From contig NW_015971541.1 in assembly GCF_000182565.1 (NCBI RefSeq), forward strand, positions 773,066 through 837,065: DNA of 64,000 nt. Direction: 5' to 3'. This DNA comes from Spizellomyces punctatus DAOM BR117. Lineage: Eukaryota; Chytridiomycota; Chytridiomycetes; Spizellomycetales; Spizellomycetaceae. The notes under the pieces are model-generated. The model was not told the origin of the DNA. It was given only the letters and a program-made list of their open reading frames with translations, and did not search any database. Made by a program: the position numbers and the translations under genes. This document shows, in pieces, positions 35,301 to 46,876 of this stretch. The stretch's first letter is position 1. Each line of letters begins with the position of its first letter.

Positions 35301-35826
35301 CAAGGCCTGCCCAATTTCTGTTCCACTCAGGCGACGGTGATCCAATACTGATCGCTTGTATTGACCAACTGAATGCGTACGCCAAGCCATTGTTAATCTG
35401 ACAAGCTTTGCGCGAGGCACGGAGGCGGACTGGTGTTCAGAATCCCGCATAAGTCGTCACCATGGTATGGTAGTTAGAATGATCACTTACGGTAAGGTGG
35501 TGTGATACTACTAGAACCTCGCCTTTGGAGGTACGCAGTGCTCTTGAAAGTGAGGAAGATAGAACACAATCACAGTGTGATACAGTGCACGCTGCGGCTG
35601 TTGATGACGCTAACGATATATGTTTAAGGTTTTCGCGAGAAATATCGCTTCCGGGACTGAATAATCTGACTTTTGCAGCTACATGCTGTCTCTCTTCAGA
35701 AGCCTTGACACGCAGGCACAAAATATGGCCAGATTTAACTCGCACTCCGTTGAAAGTGCAACTTCTTGGGAGCCACAGAACATTCTCCAAGCATTCATCC
35801 GCTATATCCACGACGGTGAGCTCCAT
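32371..35826 (-). CDS. Tandem AAA ATPase of the AFG2/SPATA5-CDC48 type, with altered Walker B motifs
   Basis: Many minus-strand exons, junctions partly approximate. The N-terminal domain opens [20 protein letters not shown]. The first AAA module has Walker [17 protein letters not shown], Walker [13 protein letters not shown], and [20 protein letters not shown]. The second has Walker [37 protein letters not shown], Walker [16 protein letters not shown] (an intron falls after DQ), and [20 protein letters not shown]. The catalytic Glu of Walker B is Asp in the first module and Gln in the second. The family includes ribosome-maturation ATPases AFG2/SPATA5 and SPATA5L1; PEX1, a two-AAA peroxisomal ATPase, is an alternative given the neighbouring PEX13, but the second module looks CDC48-like. 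Confidence 0.75.
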
Positions 35827-36059
35827 GGTCCACTATATCACACAGTCAATCCACTCTGTCGCCACGCTCCATTAAACGCTTCCTGTCCCAAGATCGGCAG
35901 CCCATGCAAGATCTCCACACGATTGATTGACAAGGCGGATCAAGCGGGCTCTGCTGCGCCACGACCCAGTGAATCACGTGACATTGAGAAAGTTCACCCG
36001 CATCGAGGCAACCAGTTAGTTGAGGTGAACGAAGTCATCACCGACAGCCGTTGCGTACC

Positions 36060-37580
36060 ATGCTTGCAACAAAGCAGTTGACAGTGTCGGCGTTGAAGCG
36101 CTCATCTTTGACCGCGACAGCTGTCGCTGCGCGCTCCGTTCAGCCTCGTGCAACCTTTGCAACTGCTGCCCCTGACCCATCACCTAACCGCACGTACGGA
36201 AACCTCAGCGATGAAGACCGCATATTCACTAACCTTTACGGAAAGCACGACTTTCGCTTAGCGGGTGCACTCAAGCGTGGTGACTGGTACAAGACCAAGG
36301 AAATTATCTTGAAAGGCCATGACTGGATCATTAACGAGATGAAGACATCAGGCTTGCGTGGACGAGGTGGGGCTGGCTTCCCCTCTGGCCTCAAGTGGTC
36401 ATTCATGAACAAGCCAGGGGGTCCAGATGGCCGTCCACGATACTTGGTGGTAAATGCAGATGAAGGAGAACCGGGTACCTGCAAGGACCGCGAGATTATG
36501 CGCCACGACCCTCACAAGCTTATTGAAGGTTGCTTAGTGGCTGGTCGCGCGATGAGCGCCAACGCAGCCTACATCTATATCCGTGGTGAATTCTACAACG
36601 AAGCCTCCAATCTTCAGGAAGCTATCAATGAGGCTTACAAAGCGGGCTTGATTGGCAAGAATGCATGCGGCTCTGGTTACGATTTCGATGTATATGTGCA
36701 CCGTGGTGCTGGAGCTTATATTTGCGGAGAGGAAACAGCTCTTATTGAATCCATTGAAGGAAAGCAGGGAAAACCTCGTTTGAAGCCTCCATTTCCTGCC
36801 GACGTGGGATTGTTCGGTTGTCCCACAACTGTGGCGAATGTGGAAACTGTGGCTGTGGCGCCGACTATCTTGCGTCGTGGAGGTTCATGGTTTGCAGGTC
36901 TCGGCCGTGCCCGTAACAGCGGCACTAAGCTGTTCTGTATTTCCGGTCATGTGAACAAACCTTGCACTGTGGAAGAGGAGATGTCTATTCCCCTCCGAGA
37001 CCTCATTGACAAGCATTGCGGCGGTGTTCGCGGTGGATGGGATAATCTTTTAGGTATCATTCCTGGCGGTTCTTCTGTTCCTGTTCTGCCAAAGAAGATC
37101 TGCGAGGAAGTTTTGATGGACTTTGATTCTCTTCGTGATGCGCAGTCTGGGTTGGGCACTGCAGCGGTGATTGTCATGGACAAGAGTACCGATATGGTGC
37201 AGGCGATCTCAAGGCTAAGTGCGTTTTACAAGCATGAGAGTTGTGGACAATGTACACCATGTCGTGAGGGTACGGGTTGGTTGGCCAACATGATGGCACG
37301 ATTCGAAACCGGTAACGCGAAGAAGGCTGAGATTGACATGATCGAGGAGCTTAGTAGGCAGATTGAGGGGCATACCATTTGTGCATTGGTGGGTTTCATC
37401 TGGTCGATACATGGAATGGCTACTGTATATACTAACGTGAACACTTCTTTTACATAGGGAGACGCAGCGGCTTGGCCTGTGCAAGGTCTCATCCGCCATT
37501 TCCGCCCGGAGATTGAAAAGAAGATTGATGAGTTCCACGCGCGTCGGCGGCTTGAAGAGCCTGTGGCGGCACAAGCTTGA
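36060..37580 (+). CDS. NDUFV1: NADH:ubiquinone oxidoreductase 51 kDa subunit (NDUFV1)
   Basis: Two exons (36060-37388, 37458-37580) give 483 residues, normal for the family. A mitochondrial leader of about 30 residues precedes [23 protein letters not shown] and NADH sites are visible in [19 protein letters not shown] and [15 protein letters not shown], then [20 protein letters not shown]. The 4Fe-4S cluster ligands lie in [15 protein letters not shown] with the final Cys in [16 protein letters not shown], which is assembled across the only intron. This subunit accepts electrons from NADH at the tip of complex I. It is divergent to the AAA ATPase gene with 233 bases between starts. Confidence 0.98.
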
Positions 37581-37864
37581 GAGGGGATATGAAGAGTGGA
37601 TAGAGTTGTCATCGCAAAATACATTATGAATATTGTATCATCCGTTGCTCGGATTGCCTGTCAATGACGTGCTAGCCATGCCAGAGACCAGTATTTTTTA
37701 GCCTCATATGCCTATCGAAATAGCGCACATTGCCCTCAGAATCTCGACTATCCGCTACCCACTAGAACAGTCGCAGTGAACCAATAATACACTTCAATAT
37801 TCTACAAATACGACGAAGCAAACATTATCTACATGCTCTTCTCAAGCAGCGTAATAGACGGCGA

Positions 37865-38406
37865 TCATATTTTATCTAATGCTTCCATAACGAGAACAGA
37901 GTTTCCTCGGATGACCTGGTGGAAAAAGGTACTGTTAGCACCTCCTCATGTAATCTATCCAGGTTTCCTGCCAAGTACTGACCACACTCCCGATCTCACG
38001 CTTTTCGGATTCGGAAACTTCTTCGACAGTATCCTGTTGGATATGAAATATAAATACAAAACTTCCGAGTTGACCACCAAGAGACCAAAAGCCCACCTCC
38101 AATACCAAGTTCATGAAAGGATCAAATCCTGCGAAAATAAAGAAATCAGTTACATCTTAAAAAATAGACTTCAAATGCACTTATTATTCTGTTGGCTAGC
38201 TTACCACGAAGAATTCCAGTAACTTTACGATCTCCGTTCAGTTGGATGAACAGTCTCTTGTCCATGTACCTACGCAGAAAGGGCAAGTTAGAGATCAGTT
38301 TTCGTAAAGTTACACGCAGGCGAAAAGGGGGAGCAGGACTATACTGAAGGTATTGCGCTTTCATGGGTACTCACTTCTTCAATTCTGGAGTTGGTGCCTT
38401 GGACAT
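37865..38406 (-). CDS. SNRPG: Small nuclear ribonucleoprotein G (SmG)
   Basis: Five small minus-strand exons (38375-38406, 38205-38269, 38097-38128, 37983-38033, 37865-37915) give 76 residues, the size of SmG. The reading is MSKAPTPELKKYMDKRLFIQ, LNGDRKVTGILRGFDPFMNL, VLEDTVEEVSESEKREIGSV and VIRGNSVLVMEALDKI, covering Sm1 and Sm2 motifs, with the RG dipeptide and Asn that bind uridine. SmG is part of the heptameric ring on U1, U2, U4 and U5 snRNAs. No exon exceeds 65 bases. A 129-codon frame on the other strand (37833-38222) is its shadow. Confidence 0.95.
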
Positions 38407-38604
38407 GATGCAAACAGTTTTACCAGATGCAGTACTGTGGGCTCGTACGGGTCGTCACATCCACCCCGTACGAACTTGGCCCATGCGTTGTTTCTATGGA
38501 AACACTGTATCACGTGAGAAAATGGGATCTGAGTTGAATGGCAGCAAACAAGGCAACTGAGATTTCGACACCTTTTATTCCACAGATCACAGTCACCTAC
38601 CATA

Positions 38605-39643
38605 ATGGACGGAGGTGACCGAGAAGCAGCCAGATTATGGCGAGTGTTTCGTACAGTGAATGAAATGGTCAGGGATCGGGTAGGTACTGGTTCTGTTGTT
38701 GGAGTGACTCCCACTTAAATGCCTGCGATTCACGGTCTATCTTTGAAGGGTTACGTGGTGGCTCAAAGAGATGTTGAAATACCACTGGATGAATTCAAAA
38801 TGAATTATGTAAAAGGCGGTGTTGTAGAGTATGTCTTCAGAAAGTGAACCGATTTTGTACGGATGGAGCAGTCCAGTTAACGGTGCTTTGATATGTTAGC
38901 CGCCACTCTATGACTTTCTTGGTTACAATGGAGGACCGACCGAGTGATTCCCTTCTGGTGTTCTTCGCAGAGGATGAATCTGTGGGAATCAAGCCTATCA
39001 AAAAGTATGCTCCCTCTAGATGACCTTACAGAAGACGATATGATCGAGCTGATTCTTGCTTGCTGTAGAATTGCGGAGCGTATGGCAACACAAAATATTT
39101 TCAAAGCCATTGTGGTAATCCCGAAAACAATGACTCCATCTGCCAAAAAGGTATGGCATTCTGGTAGTGTTCAATTGACTCTTCACTTACTAAGTGATAT
39201 TGGCACATCTCTCCAGGTTATTCAAGAGATGGCACCGAAATATAATATCGATCAGTTCGCTGAATCAGAGTTGCTTGTCAATATTACCAAACACGTCCTA
39301 GTCCCTGAACACGAAGTTCTCTCAGATAGTGAAAAGAAGACATTGCTGGAAAGATAGTCAGTAGCATTCGCACTTTGAAATCGCAATGAGGAAGCTCATT
39401 GATACTTTGTTGCTTCTTTATTAGCCGACTCAAAGAAGCTCAATTGCCACGTATACATCCGACCGATCCGATTGCGAAATATTATGGCATGAAAAGAGGA
39501 CAAGTGGTCAAAATTATCCGACCGAGTGAAACCGCTGGAAAGTAAGTGGTCCTCCCTGATCAATTTCTTTTTTTTGTATTCATTGGCTAATGTGCGATCT
39601 ATTAACGCTATACAGATACGTCACCTATAGATATTGTTTTTAA
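38605..39643 (+). CDS. RPB5: RNA polymerases I, II and III subunit RPB5 (RPABC1)
   Basis: Seven exons (38605-38679, 38749-38828, 38900-39004, 39069-39150, 39217-39356, 39425-39541, 39616-39643) give 208 residues. The jaw domain reads [20 protein letters not shown] and [15 protein letters not shown]. The conserved assembly domain has [39 protein letters not shown] and [20 protein letters not shown] before the stop, as in all RPB5 proteins. The subunit is shared by the three nuclear RNA polymerases and contacts downstream DNA. Confidence 0.97.
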
Positions 39644-40287
39644 TTGCTTCTGTCTTGACAGCTATGCGCAAGCTGCCGTTACTGAAGCCAATGTATATTT
39701 TGTATGTAACCGCACCAATATCGGCTGTGTCCGATCTAAAATAAAAAACAAATTCGACTTGGGAATGGAAAGACCTCAGCCTACCCAAATGATAAAAGTG
39801 TCACATAAGGTCGCATACTAGTAAGCAGAGGACGAACGGTACCACGTGAGCAAGCCAGAATTGGGTTGACGCGTAAGGAGCTATTCTATTCCTCATCAAC
39901 ATCGCCGTCTACTCAATTGAGAGGATCTACAAAAGGATCTACTCTCGTTGGTAATTAGTGACACCGCCTGCAAATATCTCGCGTGTGTAGATGACTAACT
40001 CTTGCAATTGTAAGCGGTTGTGTGCTAGGGGTGGCGTCCTGGAGATAACTTCTCTTCTGCGTTGAGCAGTTCATTGAATGCGGCAACAGCATTACTGCTT
40101 ATTTACTCTAACGGACATTCGATCAGCATATTACCGCTGTATTTCACCCTCAAATGGTACGTTGGTTTTGCCACTCTCAACACGGCATGTAACGATACCG
40201 TTTGGGGAAGCAGTGCAACGTACATTATCAGCTTCTAACTTGATTTGATATGCTATGCAATCGCAAAGTCTTCTACAAACCAAAACA
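39644..40287. other. Intergenic region between RPB5 and GID8
   Basis: About 640 bases without a supported open frame or repeat. It should hold the RPB5 3' end and the GID8 promoter. Confidence 0.5.
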
Positions 40288-41312
40288 ATGGAGCAAAGAA
40301 GGTGGGCCGTCTATCGGCACGGCTCGGATGGACTTTTTTGATATTGATGATTCTCGCGTAGATAATTGGCCTTGAAGAATGGGAACGAAAATTGGCGGAA
40401 GTGAAAGTTAGCAAGCAGTATGTGTGATGGTGATACTTTGGATGACACTGCGTCGTATGATAACGCGCTCACGCGATATGCTCTTAATTGAAGAGATCTC
40501 AACAAACTCATCATGAACTATTTGGTCATCGAAGGCTATAAAGATGCGGCAGAAAAATTTAGTCGAGAATCTGGGCTACAGCCGGGAATTGACCTTGCGT
40601 CGATAGAGGATCGCATGAATATTAGAAATGCGATACAGTCTGGAGATATCGAGGACGCTATCGAACGCGTCAATGACCTAGATCCTGAGGTATTGCGATA
40701 TAGTGCACATTTGACTTCTACGCGATTTAACAACTTTCCGACTCATCATCCATGATCCAGATACTCGACACAAATCCAAAGCTCTACTTCCACCTGCAAC
40801 AGCAACGGTTGATCGAATTCATACGAGACGGAAGAGTAGGAGAAGCCATCGAATTCGCGCAGGAAGAATTGGCGCCACGAGGGGAAGAAAACGTATGATC
40901 TTGCCCATAATACTCTTCAATCCGGAACATTAGGATAACACTGTACGTTTTTATCAAATGCAGCCGGAATTTCTTGAGGACCTGGAGCGCACAATGGCAT
41001 TGCTAGCATTCGAGGACACTAGCGTGTCACCTGTTGGATACCTATTGGACCATGCACAACGACAAAAGACGGCAAGTGAACTCAATGCAGCAATCTTGAC
41101 AGCACAATGTCAAGAGAAGGATCCAAAACTCCCGTCATTGCTGAAGATGTTGGTATGGGCACAGGTATGGCATCGGAAAGGCTCCTGGACGATCCAACAC
41201 AAGTCACTCACACACGAGCACATAACAGAATCAGCTGGAAGAAAAGATGCTCTTTCCAAAAATTAGAAACCTTGTAACCGCTGAACTAGAAGCACCTGCA
41301 CCCAGCGGATGA
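40288..41312 (+). CDS. GID8: GID8 homologue, LisH-CTLH subunit of the GID/CTLH ubiquitin ligase
   Basis: Exons 40362-40417, 40494-40689, 40761-40892, 40964-41164 and 41229-41312 are clear; a first exon at 40288-40308 (MEQRRWA) is tentative because its donor is GTCTAT. The total is about 229 residues, typical of GID8/TWA1. The LisH motif is [20 protein letters not shown], the CTLH motif spans [20 protein letters not shown], and the CRA region includes [33 protein letters not shown] and [20 protein letters not shown]8 is a scaffold in the ligase that degrades gluconeogenic enzymes in yeast. Confidence 0.92.
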
Positions 41313-41743
41313 TAAATCCTCGCACCGTATATGGAACGAAGGATCATCGATAGCTCGAACGCTCGTAAACACTCTTGGACCTAATTCTGGTCGTGTACAT
41401 ATCTTTACTAAAACTGGCAACTTTCACCATGGCAATTTTCACATATCAATGATATATTTCCCAGAGGTCAGGTTTTGATTCAAATCGTGATTTTGTCAGT
41501 TTCTATACACAAAATACCGCCAATATCCTAAGTTATCTACATGTAAACTTCCTGCTATCTGTACAGATGAACGAGGTTCTTGTATCTGCTGGTCCACTAT
41601 TAAGTTTGTGATAAATTTCTATCACTGGTTATCCTTAGCACGTCTCCTATTAGATTGTGGAGCTCACGTTGGATTTGAAGCAGCTCGCTATATGAAAAAT
41701 ATTCAACAAGGACGCAAATTGCTACTAGATTCCGACTCAGGGC
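41313..41743. other. Convergent 3' intergenic region
   Basis: An AT-rich gap of about 430 bases between the 3' ends of GID8 and the RIF1-like gene. A short plus-strand frame begins at 41608 but overlaps the RIF1-like coding exons and is not supported. Confidence 0.45.
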
Positions 41744-44743
41744 TTACCGGACATCCATCGTTTCCAACTCTTTTGAACACTTTTTCAAAGACGTCAAATG
41801 GTCCATGAATCCCCATGAAGCTGCTTGGTCTGGAGCATCAGCCTCAGATCTTTTCCGTTTCAATACAGGCGTTACTGTTATTGGACGCTCGGGTGGGGTG
41901 TTCCGGCCCAGTTCCTTGTCGCTAGCTGTTGGAGTCTTCATCTCTTCGGAATGCGATTGTGATCTATCCATTGTCTCATACATCTCAGCGGGTACCACTT
42001 CACGCTCCGCCCTCTTTTCCTGTGAATGGCTTCAGTCATGATGTAGCGCCCCGGAAACTGCCATCCTGACAACGTACCATTTGTCTTGGAGTTAAAATGC
42101 GTTCGTCCTTTGCTTGCATCTCCATTTTTTTCTTGTCTGTTATTTGCACGTATTCCATAAGATCTCCTAACTCCTAGTGTTAGCTAGTGATTGGACATTG
42201 ATGATTCTGATTTCTCACCTTCAGAGTTTCCGTGAGATTTAGGAAGATCAGTTAGATTCTCCTTTCTGGGAGAAGAATGATGGCCATCGCTTGACAACCG
42301 ATTTATTATAGTCTGCGTTCTGCGATGCTGGTTCTCAATGGGCGATACATCTTCCGCAACTTGATACTGTGGATGACGAAGGATATCTGAGCCTGGTACA
42401 ATGCACACCCCCGTTGGCTGAAGTCAAAGTACCTGAGCAGCAAGATCTGAAAGAAGAAGTTGCATATTTTTCCGTCCAGAGCCTTTTATCTCTAGGAGTT
42501 TCACAAGCTTGCTAGCCATTTTAACTACCGCTTTGGCATGTCGATATTGAAGTTCTTGCTGCTCAGCTTCCAAACGACCAGCGGGCTCAGGTATTTCGAT
42601 GCGGAACATCTCAGCAAGTTTCCTTGAGACTATATTATAAAACGATCAGATATCGGCAGCTCCATTCACCATGGACTTCTTCAAGTGATGTTGGCAGTCT
42701 GTGCACCTACATTCAGTGAGCTCAGTTTTGACAGAGGTTTTCCATAGGAAAGATATTGCGTCTACTAATGGGCTGAGGTTTCGCTCATGGTCAGCTATGG
42801 AATCGTTCACATAAGCGACCACATGTTCCCACAGGAGTTGCACCTTCGGGATAAGCTATAGACTGATGTTACTGTGCATACTTCTGTGATCCACCAACAT
42901 GTTGAGAGGTACCTGTTTCGACACCTTGCAGCGATCGATCGCCATTTCCATTATATACAGAAACACCTTGTAGTCTGCCAGAGACCATTCGCCGGATGGT
43001 AAATTTGCAACAATGTGTTGTAGATAAGGACCTATCATTGGTTCATCCATGTATGATAGTGACTGCCGCAAATCAAAGTCTGCAGGTACGGTGTGCAGTT
43101 TTCCAACAACATTTATAATAACGGCCGTCAAAAACACATCCACCAATCGTCGATCCTTTCTGATTTCTTTCGCGACAGGGAGCACTGTTGACTCTGTGAA
43201 GGATAGCAGTGCGGTCGCATAGCTCAGGTGCACGAGCAGAAAGACGTATGTTTTCATGCATTCCATTCTGACCGTCGCTGCCTTTTCGTATTTGAATCCA
43301 TTCAAGAGAGGTAATAGCACAAGTTTGACTCGTTTATCGTGAATGAGATGGTCTGCAAGATTGGGCATCTTTGAGTAGGGCTTAGTGTCCGTCTCATAAA
43401 TTTGATCTATACCTTTCTGAGCGAAGTTGATAATCAATCTTCTCCAAACTCGGAAAGCGGAAAGACGGTTTGCGGGAACAGACGAATTGAATCCATTCTG
43501 TACAGACGTCCCCACCACTTGACTTAGCAAGAGTGTGTCATGTAAGCAAGAGCAAGGCAAACCGACTAACCTCCACAACTTGCAACAGGGCATTCAAATG
43601 CTGAGTACGATGCAGCGTTGAACCCAACATCAGCATAACATGTCCCCATGCGTTGTAGACATTTGTATGGTCGATGTTGTTTCGCAAGATTTCGATGAGG
43701 GTCTCCACTTTCTCATTTGTCAATGCCTAAGATTCCCGTTATTTTGTCAGCTCTCAAAGGCTTAACGAGCACAAGACACATGCATACTTTAATATGCATT
43801 TCGCACTCTTTCCGCAGGGCAACAAAGTATTCTACTGCAGCTCGAAAGAAGGTATTTGCCGCGTCTGCAATCCGTGCGGTGCTCGAGAACATTAGTTCTA
43901 ACACTACTCGTAAAATGATGTTCAGTGTCGCTGTGAGGAAAGTATGCCTTATGTTGGTTTAGGGCCACATACCTGGAACTACCCAGTTACGCGACTCTGC
44001 TGGAGCTAGTTTTGGGACTCGCTTGAAAAGCCTGTCCAGTGCCTTAACAGGTTGAATTAGCAGAATGTACGCTGACTATATCCAATGGAATCATACTTAC
44101 ATTCAATAGCTCAATTGGCAATACCTCCACAGTTCCAACGTACTTCATCGCTGCCATCAAAGCCTCGATGATGGCAGGTCCCATCTCCGCTAATACTTCG
44201 TCGTCCTCCACCCTTTGGACACTCAGGCACCACACCCCTAAACAAGTGAGTTTTGGATTTCGCTCCTTCACAATATGTTTACAGATCCCTTGGAGCATTC
44301 CCCGCCATTGTTCTCTTGTTGTCCCTGGTATTAAGTGTCCCCTGTGAAGAAATAACGCTGCACAGCGCAATGCTCCTCGGACCCTGCAAGATGGGTCAGG
44401 TGACTCAGTAAAAAATGACAAAACGCAAGAACCAGAATGCTCACAAGGCATCGTCAGTCGCATCCTTTTTTTCCTGCGGCGCCAGATCACGATCAATTGC
44501 CAAGATCAAGTCAGCGATCTCGTTTTCAGTCAAAGGTCCAGGGTCGGTTCCGTCTCTGTCTGCGGTTCGGTAAAGGTCCAGCAAATCGACCCAAGCTTGT
44601 ATCCTTTCCTCAACGGATCCCCGTACAACGACATCCAGCGTAACAGTCAGTGAAGGCTTCGTCATGGTGTTGCATTCATCACATTCCCGTCGGCCAAAGC
44701 AAGCCAATCCAGGAGCGCGTAAGTCCGGTCCTTCGAACAGCAC
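41744..44743 (-). CDS. RIF1-like telomere and replication-timing protein
   Basis: Several minus-strand exons of about 900 residues in all, junctions partly approximate. The body is an all-helical HEAT-type array: SVEERIQAWVDLLDLYR, MLQGICKHIVKERNPKLTCL, FKRVPKLAPAESRNWVVP, VYNAWGHVMLMLGSTL, RLSAFRVWRRLIINFAQ and RVKLVLLPLLNGFKYEKAAT. The NRLSAF.VWR motif and the LLPLLNGFKYEK segment are characteristic of the RIF1 N-terminal domain. A charged, Ser-rich C-terminal tail ends with SEADAPDQAASWGFMDHLTS. RIF1 binds telomeres and G-quadruplexes and recruits PP1 to control origin firing. I could not pick out a clear RVxF motif. The ATG at 44743 or 44665 may be the start. Confidence 0.7.
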
Positions 44744-44865
44744 GTGATTGCTGAGGTCAGATCAGGCTTGCGAGTCACTTTGCGTTGCACCAAACGTTCC
44801 ATGACAACGCAATTGAAGTTGAGAGTGCTGCAACTGCATTAACACTTTGCTCACGAATCTCCAAC

Positions 44866-45315
44866 ATGTCCAAGGCCGGAGCAAAAGCCGCCGTTGCTCA
44901 AAGTCTCCGTCTTCTAGTCCCAGCCGGCAAGGCGGCGCCTTCACCACCAGTTGGTCCGGCGCTAGGTCAACGTGGTGTAAAATCAATGGATTTTTGCAAA
45001 GCCTTCAACGACCGAACAAAAAAATTGCTTCCGGGCATTCCGATTCCTACGAGTATTACAATTGAACCCAACCGAACATTCACTTTCATAACGAAAAACC
45101 CCCCGACAACATGGCTACTGCTACAAGCGGCTGGTGTAGAAAAAGGAAGCTCAAGACCCGGGGACGTAATTGTGGGTGAAGTTAGTTTAAAACATATTTA
45201 CGAAATTGCAAAGATAAAAAGCAAGGATCCAGCGTTTCGGGGGACGGGACTTAGAGAGGTTGCGTCCCGGGTGGTTGGGACAGCGAAAGGAATCGGGCTT
45301 AAAGTTGTATACTAG
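44866..45315 (+). CDS. MRPL11: Mitochondrial large-subunit ribosomal protein uL11m
   Basis: A single exon of 149 residues. The chosen start gives MSKAGAKAAVAQSLRLLVPA, as in the family; an upstream in-frame ATG at 44785 adds 27 unrelated residues. The uL11 hallmark GKAAPSPPVGPALGQRGVKS is followed by MDFCKAFNDRTKKLLPGIPI and FTFITKNPPTTWLLLQAAGV. The C-terminal RNA-binding domain reads VSLKHIYEIAKIKSKDPAFR and ends in GTAKGIGLKVVY. It binds the GTPase-associated centre of the large rRNA. It is divergent to the RIF1-like gene with a short gap between starts. Confidence 0.96.
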   Translation: MSKAGAKAAVAQSLRLLVPAGKAAPSPPVGPALGQRGVKSMDFCKAFNDRTKKLLPGIPIPTSITIEPNRTFTFITKNPPTTWLLLQAAGVEKGSSRPGDVIVGEVSLKHIYEIAKIKSKDPAFRGTGLREVASRVVGTAKGIGLKVVY

Positions 45316-45599
45316 AATGAAAGGGTTTAGTGACCGGTCGAAGCATATTTTGATTCCGTTAATGCTTGGTTCTTGTGTGTGTGCATTGTTCGCAAATGTC
45401 GTCAGGCTGCCGTCGATTCGATCTGGCATGTTTTCTGATTATATCGTGAAGGTTGGCGAAGGCTGGTAACATCAGATACAACCACTGGTCAGCCAGTCGG
45501 TTTAGATAGGCGGGTACTGGCACATAGTCATCACATAATGCGGACATGACCCAAAAGGCCTTGGCCATCTTCAGTCTTGACAATAAGATATATCCAGAT

Positions 45600-46429
45600 C
45601 TATTTGAGTAACGATCGCGCCAACTGCTCTTGTGCCCTCTGCCACACCTGCGTCACAGTTTGTTCCGAAAGCGGAATGTCTGCTTCGCTTCCCTTTTTAG
45701 TTACCCGGGAGGCCACGTTATTTGGATCCGACTCCAGAATAATGCTGTTAACAAATAGAAGAACGATTTAGTGGTTGCGTAGTGTAAACTGAACATAAGA
45801 TGCGTACCCTCCGTCTACTGTTTCATCAAGCGCAAGAACAACTACGTCAAAGCTCTCTAAAATGGCTCTCTTTTCAACTTGGCCCCTGAGATGTGTAATA
45901 AACGCATTAATATCTATTCATCATCCTTGCTATGTACGATGTCATACTTCAATAAGATTGATAGCGACTCGTAAAAGGACGATAGTAGGTGACTCAAAAT
46001 TAACTCGTTCTCATCGGCAGATCCCAGAATGTAGATGAATACGTCGATAGAGTTCTTAAACACGATAATTTGGTTATCAAACATGATGATTTCGCCTGCA
46101 GAACAAACAGAATGGTTAAGGGCAGTTGAGATTACTAAATGCTTTTCATTCCACTGAGAGACATACTGGAGCTCTTCCTTGTCTTGTCAAATAGAGATTT
46201 CTCGAAGACTTTCTGTTCTTTCAGTGTTGGGTAGTCATTCGTGTAGTATTTTGAAAGCATCCGTTTGCCTTCACTATCAAGTATGATGACGCCCTTAGTC
46301 GTGTAGAGACTCTAGAGAAGCACATCCTCATTAGCATTTCCATGGCCATTTACAGGAGAAAGACAGATCCGGACATGAAAATGTCAGATTTGGAGGCTTC
46401 GACCTTACCGTTCCCTGTGCCTTTACCAT
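45600..46429 (-). CDS. RET3: Coatomer subunit zeta (COPZ/Ret3)
   Basis: Five minus-strand exons (46409-46429, 46167-46311, 45948-46095, 45808-45885, 45600-45744) give 178 residues. A short first exon MVKAQGT joins to SLYTTKGVIILDSEGKRMLS, then KYYTNDYPTLKEQKVFEKSL, FDNQIIVFKNSIDVFIYILG, SADENELILSHLLSSFYESL, VLALDETVDGG and IILESDPNNVASRVTKKG. This is a longin-fold coatomer zeta chain, which pairs with gamma in COPI coats for retrograde Golgi transport. The first exon is short and was chosen because its donor and reading phase are the only ones that fit. Confidence 0.93.
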
Positions 46430-46876
46430 CTTTTGAGATGACGTGAAGGTGTAACGAGATGAAATTGCTACCGTAACGAGTTATGCGCTCTAATCTTAGC
46501 GGCCAGTTAGCGCATGCCACGAATTCACTGCACAGCTCTAATTCGGGCAGGAGCGTACTTACGAAATGAGGTTTGGTCGACTCTTGCCGTCCTGGCGGCT
46601 CTGGCTTCATTGTTCACGTGACTAACGCGTCGTTGGGTCTGCGAGTCGCGAGCGCGTTCTGCACACCTTTTCCCAGCAGTCCTTGGGCTGGAATCATAGA
46701 TCACCTTCAAGATTCTAGAACTAGCACAGGTGGGCAAAGCTTTGAAAATGGTCACCTTTGGCGAAGGAACTCTGTAGCCTCATTGTGCTTGTGTGGTCGC
46801 ATAGGGTTGAGGCATACACCCCATTTCAAAGGCTTTCAGGTTACATCCTTCTTCGGCCAGGCTATTCCTTGCAGCT
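46430..46876. promoter_or_regulatory. Divergent upstream region of COPZ and the longin gene
   Basis: This 447-base region lies between two divergent starts. Short overlapping frames on both strands have no recognisable domain. Confidence 0.4.

Noticed and set aside
32371-35826. Naming the AAA ATPase PEX1 because PEX13 is adjacent
   Set aside because: The second module ([22 protein letters not shown]) looks closer to CDC48/AFG2, and adjacency of peroxin genes is not expected.
37833-38222. 129-codon plus-strand frame
   Set aside because: It is the antisense shadow of the SmG exons.
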